Shown one piece after another: positions 1 to 5,476 of a DNA stretch of 5,476 nt (position 1 is the first letter of the stretch; each line of letters begins with the position of its first letter). Source of the DNA: Flavobacteriaceae bacterium (GTDB taxonomy: Bacteria; Bacteroidota; Bacteroidia; Flavobacteriales; Flavobacteriaceae). Below the pieces are notes generated by a model that searched no databases, was not told the origin of the DNA, and saw only the letters and a program-made list of their open reading frames with translations. Where the stretch lies: positions 1-5,476 of the forward strand of contig JABDLH010000154.1 of assembly GCA_013003145.1 (NCBI GenBank), read 5' to 3'. The position numbers and the translations under genes were made by a program.

Positions 1-1043
1 GTCAATTGTTGCACCAAATTGAGATCAATGCCAAACAAATTAGCAACAAAAAGGGCGGCAATGGCCTCATAAAGCGCGGTTCCATCCATATTAATAGTTG
101 CCCCCACAGGGAGGACAAAACTGGAAATATCTTTGTCTACCCCCAGGTGTTCTTCCACACGTTCCATAGTCACCGGTAAGGTAGCCGCACTGGAACTGGT
201 AGAAAATGCCAACAGCTGGGCAGGGGTTATTTTACTCAGGAAGGTCAGTGGATTATATCTTGTAAAAGTGGCCACTACCACACTGTAAAAAACAACCATC
301 AGGAAGAGTCCGAGTAGTACGACACCCGCATATTTGAGCAGGGCCAACAGCAGGTCCGGGTCTCCCGAGGTGACCACAACATTCGCCAACAGGGCAAATA
401 CGGCAACAGGTGCTGTCAGCATGATCAGGTCTACCATCTTGAGCACCACATCGTTCAGTGAATCAAAGAAATTTTTAAGAGGTTTGGCTGCTTTCTCACC
501 GATGAGCAACATGGAGATCCCCACGAATATGGTAAAGAAAATCACCTGCAACATCAGGCTGTTATTCCCTAGGGCATTAAATGCGTTATCCGGAACCATA
601 TCTTCCAAGAATTGAAGAGGTCCGCTTTCCTTCTGCTTAGAAGCTTCCTCCAGTTTGGAAGTTACCTGTTCGTCCCCTGCGTAGGTCTCGGTCAGCTGGG
701 CAATGGTATCCTGGGAGATGCCCTCACCGGGTACTAAGACATTTACCAATAGCAGTCCTATAGTAATTGCGACCACGGTGGTAGAAATGTAGATCATGAT
801 GGTCCTGACGCCGATATTCCGAAACTGGGAAATATCTTTCAGGTCAGAGATCCCTTTAATCAGGGATGCGAGAATCAACGGAATCGCGATCAGCTTAAGG
901 AGTTTAACGAATATGGTTCCCAGTGGATTGATCCAATCCTGTACAAACGATGCACCCCAATCAGGATAGGTCATAGCAAATCCGAAGAGGACCCCGGCAA
1001 CCATCCCGATAAGGATCTGCCAGTGCAATTCCAATTTCTTCAT
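1..1043 (-). CDS. Dicarboxylate/amino acid:cation symporter (DAACS/SLC1 family), C-terminus cut by window edge
   Basis: Secondary transporter of the inner membrane, from the family that couples uptake of C4-dicarboxylates or acidic/neutral amino acids to Na+ or H+. The frame is open from ATG at 1043 to the left edge, giving 347 codons. The start MKKLELHWQILIG fits the family. Hydrophobic segments lie near residues 9-26, 43-62, 80-104, 162-181, 200-222, 232-260 and 307-337. The serine-rich re-entrant hairpin motif STSSSAATLP is at 281-290 and the TM7 cation-site motif NMDGT at 318-322, both diagnostic. A hydrophilic loop of roughly 50 residues (about 106-158) separates TM3 and TM4. The second hairpin and TM8, which carry the substrate-selecting residues, lie outside the window, so glutamate, aspartate, dicarboxylate or serine specificity cannot be read. 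No Shine-Dalgarno precedes the ATG; the leader is AT-rich. It lies 64 bases downstream of aroC in the same direction and is probably co-transcribed. Confidence 0.95.
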   Translation of the reverse strand, partial: MKKLELHWQILIGMVAGVLFGFAMTYPDWGASFVQDWINPLGTIFVKLLKLIAIPLILASLIKGISDLKDISQFRNIGVRTIMIYISTTVVAITIGLLLVNVLVPGEGISQDTIAQLTETYAGDEQVTSKLEEASKQKESGPLQFLEDMVPDNAFNALGNNSLMLQVIFFTIFVGISMLLIGEKAAKPLKNFFDSLNDVVLKMVDLIMLTAPVAVFALLANVVVTSGDPDLLLALLKYAGVVLLGLFLMVVFYSVVVATFTRYNPLTFLSKITPAQLLAFSTSSSAATLPVTMERVEEHLGVDKDISSFVLPVGATINMDGTALYEAIAALFVANLFGIDLNLVQQL

Positions 1044-1107
1044 AAAGTAAAATTTGATTTTGCCGGGTAAGATACCATTTTGCAGGCAAACGCCCTAAAC
1101 TGTACTA

Positions 1108-2172
1108 CTATAATTTAGCGCTCTCGTTCCTCAGCTTAAAATCGGCCAGCACCAGCGCTGCCATCGCTTCCACGATGGGTACCGCCCTTGGAACAACACA
1201 GGGATCATGTCTGCCCTTCCCTTGTACGGTTACGGCATTACCTTCCTTATCAATAGTATCATAGGCCTGGATCAGGGTCGCAACAGGTTTAAAAGCTACT
1301 TTAAAGTAGATATCCTCCCCGTTACTGATTCCGCCCTGTATACCTCCGCTGTAATTGGTCCGTGTAGTCCCGTCTGTACTGAAAGCATCGTTGTGCTCAC
1401 TGCCTTTCATCCGGACACCGGCAAACCCACTGCCGTATTCAAATCCTTTGACGGCATTGATAGACAGCATCGCTTTTCCTATTTCTGCATGGAGCTTATC
1501 AAATACGGGTTCTCCAAGCCCCTTAGGCACGTTCCGGATCACACAACTGACTACACCTCCTATCGTATCCCCTTCTTTTCTCACCTCCCGAATATGAGCC
1601 TCCATCTGCTCGGCCATTTGCTGATCCGGGCAGCGCACAGGGTTTAACTCGGCTTTGGAAAGATCCAGTTCCTGGTATGGTGTCTCCATCGTAAGAGAAC
1701 CCACCTGTGACACATAGGCCTGTATCTGGATCGGGGCCAGGAATTGTTTGGCAATTGCACCGGCCACTACCCTGCTGGCAGTCTCCCGGGCAGAGCTACG
1801 CCCGCCGCCGCGGTAATCCCTGAACCCATATTTGTCATCATAGGTCTTGTCGGCATGGGATGGTCGATAAGAATCCTTGATATGAGAATAATCCTTTGAC
1901 TTCTGGTTCGTATTGTGGATGGCAAATCCTATAGGGGTCCCCGTGGTTTTCCCTTCAAAGATCCCGGAAAAGAATTCAACCGTATCCGGCTCTTTTCGCT
2001 GGGTCACTATGGCCGACTGACCGGGTTTCCTGCGTTCCAATTCTCGTTGTATGGCGTCCAGTTCCAGACTCAGCCCCGCCGGGCAACCTTCCAGTATGCC
2101 CCCTATGGCCGGGCCATGAGATTCTCCGAAGGTCATTAATTTAAAAAGCGTCCCAAAAGTATTGCCGGCCAT
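1108..2172 (-). CDS. aroC: Chorismate synthase
   Basis: Cytoplasmic enzyme of the last shikimate step: 5-enolpyruvylshikimate-3-phosphate to chorismate plus phosphate, using reduced FMN. With the start at 2172 it is 354 residues, the usual bacterial length. All three family signatures are present: [10 protein letters not shown] at 16-25 with the active-site His19, the second conserved His in [10 protein letters not shown] (His106), [13 protein letters not shown] at 122-134, and [12 protein letters not shown] at 321-332 near the C-terminus. An in-frame ATG at 2208 would add 12 residues ([12 protein letters not shown]). I prefer 2172 because the protein then begins [12 protein letters not shown], as this family normally does, and because the upstream ATG is buried in a predicted hairpin. 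The stop is TAG at 1110-1108. No key residue is missing. The symporter gene follows after 64 bases. The identification is secure; the start is slightly less so. Confidence 0.98.
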   Translation of the reverse strand: MAGNTFGTLFKLMTFGESHGPAIGGILEGCPAGLSLELDAIQRELERRKPGQSAIVTQRKEPDTVEFFSGIFEGKTTGTPIGFAIHNTNQKSKDYSHIKDSYRPSHADKTYDDKYGFRDYRGGGRSSARETASRVVAGAIAKQFLAPIQIQAYVSQVGSLTMETPYQELDLSKAELNPVRCPDQQMAEQMEAHIREVRKEGDTIGGVVSCVIRNVPKGLGEPVFDKLHAEIGKAMLSINAVKGFEYGSGFAGVRMKGSEHNDAFSTDGTTRTNYSGGIQGGISNGEDIYFKVAFKPVATLIQAYDTIDKEGNAVTVQGKGRHDPCVVPRAVPIVEAMAALVLADFKLRNESAKL

Positions 2173-2187
2173 AGCGAAATGATCTTT

Positions 2188-2215
2188 AGAAGGAATACCC
2201 GGGGGCATTCCTCCT
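2188..2215 (-). promoter_or_regulatory. 12-bp hairpin in the aroC leader, hiding an AGGAGG and an upstream ATG
   Basis: Read on the minus strand, bases 2215-2204 (AGGAGGAATGCC) pair with bases 2199-2188 (GGTATTCCTTCT) around the tetraloop CCCG. All 12 positions pair: ten Watson-Crick and two G-U in RNA. The 5' arm contains a perfect Shine-Dalgarno core (2215-2210) and the upstream in-frame ATG (2208-2206). The SD-to-ATG gap is only one base, so that pair is a poor initiation site even when unfolded. The hairpin ends 15 bases before the preferred aroC start and would begin within about 10 bases of the 5' end of a message from the predicted promoter. It may stabilise the message or affect translation. 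The pairing is seen directly; the function is inferred. Confidence 0.6.
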
Positions 2216-2227
2216 GGTTTAAACTAT

Positions 2228-2258
2228 CAAAGATAAAGCTTCACCTTAACCAATGCAA
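2228..2258 (-). promoter_or_regulatory. Bacteroidota-type promoter for aroC
   Basis: On the minus strand TATCTTTG (2235-2228) matches the Bacteroidota -7 consensus TAnnTTTG exactly. A TTG (2258-2256) lies 20 bases upstream, inside the accepted range for the -33 element. Transcription would begin near 2224-2220, giving a leader of about 50 bases to the preferred aroC start and probably reading on into the symporter. The motifs are seen; use of the promoter is inferred. Confidence 0.6.
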
Positions 2259-2331
2259 CGCCAACTGCTTAATATTCATTTAACAACAGCTACTTCCCAG
2301 TTAATCTAAAGATAACCTTCACCTTAAACAA
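2228..2331 (-). repeat. Imperfect direct repeat pair (25-26 bases, about 78 bases apart) in the divergent intergenic region
   Basis: Copy A is 2228-2253 and copy B is 2307-2331. On the plus strand both share AAAGATAA, then TTCACCTTAA, then CAA; about 22 of 26 positions match with one gap. Copy A includes the -7 element of the proposed aroC promoter (TATCTTTG on the minus strand); copy B has the near match TATCTTTA. The pair could be tandem promoters, paired operator sites for a regulator, or a remnant local duplication. I cannot name a regulator. Confidence 0.55.
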
Positions 2332-2370
2332 AAATGACACAGAAGATTATGCTTCAAACGGAATGCGATA

Positions 2371-2378
2371 TAATTTTA
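2371..2378 (+). promoter_or_regulatory. Weak candidate -7 element for the metallophosphoesterase-like gene
   Basis: TAATTTTA differs from TAnnTTTG only at its last base and lies 22 bases before the TTG start at 2401. No TTG was found at proper -33 spacing upstream, so this is only a candidate. Confidence 0.2.
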
Positions 2379-2400
2379 CGACATACTAATTTGACTGATC

Positions 2401-3261
2401 TTGAGAAAGCGAACTATAGAAGTGGTTGTGGTATCTGACCTCTACCTGGGCAGCGAAGTGTGCAGGGCTCATGAGCTACTGACATACCTGAGCAGCATTA
2501 AGCCTAAGACCCTGGTTCTCAATGGCGGACTGGTCGCAGCTGCCGGTAGTGGCTTGTATCAACTCCCGAAGATTCAGCTTAAGGTGATCAAAAAGATCGT
2601 CGCTATGGCTTCACAAGGAACAGCAGTTTATGTCCTTGCAGACGAAAAAGATTTTTACCTGAAAAAACTTTGGGGCATCGATGTCGGTACCATTAAGATC
2701 AGGAAAGAATTAGTCCTGGATCTGGATTGTAAGAAAACCTGGTTTTTACATGGGCAGCATTTTGATCTGGGGCAGCGATCCGCTGTATTTTTAAAACCAT
2801 TCGGGCGTTACAGTTACGCCTTGTTGAGCCGATGGAATAGCCTGTTTGCCGCATTAAGTGCATTATTGAGGAGTACAAAGGTTGATCCCTCCCACCCCCT
2901 AATCAATTCAAATCGCCTTAAGCAATTCCGCAGCTATGCGATCAGCTGCGCCGGAAACAGGGGTTTCGAAACGATTGCCTGCGGTTATACCGGGCACGCA
3001 GATAAGCACCTTAAAGAAGGTAAGTATGGAGATGTACTTTACCTGAACTCCGGGAACTGGCTGGGCGAAATGACTACCCTTGAATACGCCTTCAAGCGCT
3101 GGAAGGTCTATAAGTACCAGGCGGATAAATGCAGTGCCTTTTATACAGACGAAGATCTTAAAACCCTCGACCTCCGGGATATCAAGGCTCTCGCAGACCT
3201 ACCCAGAAAACACAAAGCAGCGAAGGATTCCAAAAGTTTTTTACACAAGCGCGTCTCTTAG
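2401..3261 (+). CDS. LpxH-like metallophosphoesterase homologue with its metal site lost (probable pseudoenzyme)
   Basis: The 286-residue protein follows the layout of the cytoplasmic UDP-2,3-diacylglucosamine diphosphatase (LpxH-like) calcineurin-fold family of Bacteroidota, whose active members are thought to cleave UDP-diacylglucosamine in lipid A synthesis. Framework that still matches: EVVVVSD (7-13), the stretch KPKTLVLNG (34-42), the block around HG (117-118), ACG (193-195) and LNSGNW (215-220) followed by TLEY (226-229). Expected metal motifs are altered: DxH reads D13-L-Y15; NGD reads NG-G43; GNHD reads A80-D-E-K83; HGD reads H117-G-Q119; GHxH reads G-Y196-T-G198. Of the usual ligands only Asp13 and His117 remain, although His199 lies one residue beyond the altered motif. 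Hydrolase activity is therefore unlikely. TTG at 2401 is chosen because a stop lies at 2392-2394, the next in-frame ATG is codon 69, and MRKRTIEVVVVSD fits family N-termini. There is no Shine-Dalgarno. Its end overlaps the convergent flavoprotein gene by 21 bases. The family comparison is from memory, not an alignment. Confidence 0.85.
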   Translation: MRKRTIEVVVVSDLYLGSEVCRAHELLTYLSSIKPKTLVLNGGLVAAAGSGLYQLPKIQLKVIKKIVAMASQGTAVYVLADEKDFYLKKLWGIDVGTIKIRKELVLDLDCKKTWFLHGQHFDLGQRSAVFLKPFGRYSYALLSRWNSLFAALSALLRSTKVDPSHPLINSNRLKQFRSYAISCAGNRGFETIACGYTGHADKHLKEGKYGDVLYLNSGNWLGEMTTLEYAFKRWKVYKYQADKCSAFYTDEDLKTLDLRDIKALADLPRKHKAAKDSKSFLHKRVS

Positions 3262-5476
3262 GATACTTACTGGGTGTTGCGCCTCCCTGCCGGTCCCATC
3301 CATGATCTGGTGCCTGCAACTGGTGCCGTTAGCAGCGATCAGCACTTCCGGGGCAGACTTGCGAACCGCGGGAAACAACCTGAGCTCCCCAATGGCCATA
3401 CTTACGTCATAGTGCTCTTCCTCGTACCCGAATGACCCTGCCATACCGCAACAGCCGGAGTTTATTATAGTCACTTTAAAATTCTCAGGCAGGTTCAGCA
3501 GGTCAAAGCTCACCTTTTGATCAGACAAAGCTTTCTGATGGCAATGTGCATGCAACTTTACGGTTTTTGCCTCTTTGGTGAACAGCTGATTATCCAGGTG
3601 ACCCAACTTGATTTCCGCCGCGAGAAACTCTTCGACCAGGAAAGCCCTGGAAGCGATCTTATCTACCTTTTCCTGGTCCATTCCGAATCTTTTGTATTCG
3701 TCCCGGAAGGTCAGTATGGCTGATGGCTCCAGCCCTAAGAGTACCCAATCATCATCCAGTTTAGCCGACAGGGTCGCCACATTCTTGCCGGCTAATTTTT
3801 TAGCCTGTTCCAGGAAGCCCTTAGAGAGATAAGTTCGACCACTTTCCCCGTAAAAAAGTTCCAGTTCATATCCCAAAGACCGTAGCAAAACTATAGCGTC
3901 CTCTCCCAGGCCGGTATCCAAATACCTGGTAAATTCATCTATGTACAGGAAAACTTTTTTATTTTTTGTAATTTCTTTATTATCAAGTTCTTTCAAGTGT
4001 TTATTGAAATTAACACTTGAAACCTTAGGCAGGCTTCTTTCGGCGGCTATCCCTGTTATTTTCTTCAATAATCCACTGACCCCTTTACTGCTGTAAAGTG
4101 CGTTGGTCAATCCCGGCCATACACTTCCCAGCCTGTTGAGGCTGGTGTTATGTGCGAATAGACGACTTCTTAAGCTAAAGCCATTAGCCTTCTGGTATTG
4201 GTACAGGAATTCAGATTTAAGACTCGCCATATCTACATTACTGGGACACTCACTCCCGCAAGCTTTACAGCTCAGGCAAAGATCCATTGCATCTTTCAGG
4301 GCAGTACTGTCAAAGCTATTGGCACTGCCATTTCCGGTAAGCACCTCCCTGAGAACGTTGGCACGACCGCGGGTGGTATCCTTTTCATTCCTGGTTGCGT
4401 GATAACTCGGGCACATTGCCCCTGCGGAATGATGGGTTTTCCTGCAATCCCCACTCCCGTTACATTTTTCAGCAGCCTTCAATATGCCCTCACTGTCTGA
4501 AAAATCCATAAATGTGCTTATAGTGGGTTCTTCCCGTTCCACTACATACCTCAGGGATTCATCCATGGGGTAAGCATCCACGATCTTACCGGGATTAAAT
4601 ATACCCCTGGGGTCAAAATACGACTTCACCCTGCGTAGCAGTTCGTAGTTCTTTGCACCGATCATAAGGGGAATAAACTCTGCGCGGACAATTCCGTCAC
4701 CATGCTCACCACTGAATGAGCCCTTATATTTTTTAGTCAGCTCGGCCACATCGGTAGTGATCTTCCGAAACAATATTACATCTTCCTTCTTCTTAAGGTT
4801 AAGGATGGGTCTTAAATGAAGCTCGCCCGCACCGGCATGAGCATAATAAACCGCCTTCTGGTTATAGGAATCCATGATGGCCGTGAATTCTGAAATAAAA
4901 CCCGACAGATCTTCCAGGGCGACCGCAGTATCCTCTATACAGGCCACAGCCTTCTTATCCCCTACCATATTTCCCAAGAGACCTAAGCCGGCTTTCCTCA
5001 GCTCTATCGCCTTGTTAATGTCCGGTCCGGACAGAACGGGCTGGGCATAACTGTTTCCTGAGGCCGAAATGGATTGCAATAAGGATGCAACCCTTTCCTC
5101 TAGCTGCTCCGCGCTATCCGCGCGCACTTCTAACATGAGTAAAGCAGCAGGGTCGCCCTGCACAAAAAAGCGGTTGGCCAACTGGGCACGATTATTCTTT
5201 GTGCAATCCAGGATCACCTTATCCATCATTTCACAGAGGTAAAGGGTGTGCTGCATCAAGGGGGCAACATCAGCCAGGCAGGCCTTTAAGGTCTCGTAGT
5301 GCGTCACCACCATGGCAGAATAGGCAGGAGGCAATTCATCTAAGGCCAGGGTGATCTCTGTACTGAATGCCAGAGTTCCTTCACTACCACTTAAAAGTGA
5401 ACAGAGATTAATACTGGGAGAATCACCACCGAAAAGCTCACTCTCCAACAAAGCGTCCACGGCGTAGCCCGTGTTT
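3241..5476 (-). CDS. FAD-binding and Fe-S-binding oxidoreductase (YdiJ/D-lactate dehydrogenase-like), N-terminus cut by window edge
   Basis: Large flavoprotein of the type that oxidises D-2-hydroxyacids; E. coli YdiJ, reported to act on D-2-hydroxyglutarate, has this architecture. The frame is open to the right edge; GTG at 5460 is an internal Val because NTGYA precedes it in frame. Counting from that Val: end of the FAD-binding domain with GSEGTL at 25-30; FAD-oxidase C-terminal domain with HAGAGELH (208-215), GEHGDG (251-256) and FDPRGIFNPGKI (282-293); first Fe-S motif with C333, C339 and C350 (CP); second, LCLSCKACGSECP, with C395, C398, C401 and C405; then a cysteine-rich (CCG) redox domain with HAHCHQKAL (637-645), GCCGMAGSFGYE (669-680) and NGTSC (711-715). 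About 200 or more N-terminal residues are missing, judging from family lengths near 1000. The first CCG-like half (about 502-600) has no cysteines. The substrate (lactate, hydroxyglutarate or glycolate) cannot be decided. It may pass electrons to the respiratory chain. Confidence 0.93.
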   Translation of the reverse strand, partial: NTGYAVDALLESELFGGDSPSINLCSLLSGSEGTLAFSTEITLALDELPPAYSAMVVTHYETLKACLADVAPLMQHTLYLCEMMDKVILDCTKNNRAQLANRFFVQGDPAALLMLEVRADSAEQLEERVASLLQSISASGNSYAQPVLSGPDINKAIELRKAGLGLLGNMVGDKKAVACIEDTAVALEDLSGFISEFTAIMDSYNQKAVYYAHAGAGELHLRPILNLKKKEDVILFRKITTDVAELTKKYKGSFSGEHGDGIVRAEFIPLMIGAKNYELLRRVKSYFDPRGIFNPGKIVDAYPMDESLRYVVEREEPTISTFMDFSDSEGILKAAEKCNGSGDCRKTHHSAGAMCPSYHATRNEKDTTRGRANVLREVLTGNGSANSFDSTALKDAMDLCLSCKACGSECPSNVDMASLKSEFLYQYQKANGFSLRSRLFAHNTSLNRLGSVWPGLTNALYSSKGVSGLLKKITGIAAERSLPKVSSVNFNKHLKELDNKEITKNKKVFLYIDEFTRYLDTGLGEDAIVLLRSLGYELELFYGESGRTYLSKGFLEQAKKLAGKNVATLSAKLDDDWVLLGLEPSAILTFRDEYKRFGMDQEKVDKIASRAFLVEEFLAAEIKLGHLDNQLFTKEAKTVKLHAHCHQKALSDQKVSFDLLNLPENFKVTIINSGCCGMAGSFGYEEEHYDVSMAIGELRLFPAVRKSAPEVLIAANGTSCRHQIMDGTGREAQHPVSILRDALV

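Noticed and set aside
334..615. Plus-strand open frame of 93 codons
   Set aside because: It runs opposite the symporter reading frame, which carries the STSSSAATLP and NMDGT motifs; shadow frame.
1044..1107. Promoter or terminator between aroC and the symporter
   Set aside because: Only a 4-bp stem (GGTA/TACC) and the loose match TATCTTAC without a properly spaced TTG are present; too weak to call.
1207..1647. Plus-strand open frame of 146 codons
   Set aside because: It lies entirely opposite aroC, whose family signatures are unmistakable; the plus-strand product resembles nothing and is a shadow.
2206..2208. ATG at 2208 as the aroC start, with AGGAGG just upstream
   Set aside because: The gap between AGGAGG and ATG is one base, both are inside a 12-bp hairpin, and the extra 12 residues are not typical of chorismate synthase. 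Kept only as an alternative.
2217..2224. Palindrome GTTTAAAC near the predicted aroC transcription start
   Set aside because: Eight bases of AT-rich palindrome are easily expected by chance, and no second copy was seen.
5458..5460. GTG as the start of the flavoprotein gene
   Set aside because: The frame continues upstream with NTGYA to the window edge and the protein would begin in the middle of the FAD-binding domain, so this codon is an internal valine.

Overview
The window looks like chromosomal housekeeping and metabolic DNA from a Bacteroidota bacterium, most likely a flavobacterium. The main evidence is a good match to the Bacteroidota promoter consensus (TTG, about 20 bases, TAnnTTTG) upstream of aroC, start codons with no usefully placed Shine-Dalgarno sequence, and the protein styles. 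There are no RNA genes, mobile elements or CRISPR arrays that I can see. The taxonomic call is inference from sequence style only.

Layout from left to right. (1) Positions 1-1043, minus strand: most of a dicarboxylate/amino-acid:cation symporter (SLC1/DAACS family), with its C-terminus cut off by the left edge. (2) Positions 1108-2172, minus strand: a complete chorismate synthase gene (aroC), 64 bases upstream of the symporter and in the same direction, so the two are probably co-transcribed. (3) Positions 2173-2400: a divergent regulatory region. It holds the aroC promoter, two copies of an imperfect 25-26 base direct repeat, and a 12-bp hairpin at the start of the aroC message that buries an AGGAGG sequence and an upstream ATG. 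(4) Positions 2401-3261, plus strand: a TTG-initiated gene for a full-length protein of the LpxH/UDP-2,3-diacylglucosamine diphosphatase-like metallophosphoesterase family in which nearly every metal-binding residue has been replaced. (5) Positions 3241-5476, minus strand: a large FAD- and Fe-S-containing D-2-hydroxyacid dehydrogenase-type enzyme (YdiJ/glycolate oxidase-like), with its N-terminus beyond the right edge. It converges on gene 4, and the two reading frames overlap by 21 bases at their ends.

The most interesting item is gene 4. The fold signatures and reading frame are intact, but the active site is erased motif by motif, which suggests a retained pseudoenzyme rather than random decay. 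The second is the aroC leader, where promoter, repeat and start-occluding hairpin lie within about 160 bases. The genes do not form one obvious pathway: aroC makes chorismate, the symporter imports acidic or C4 substrates, and the flavoprotein oxidises a hydroxyacid.
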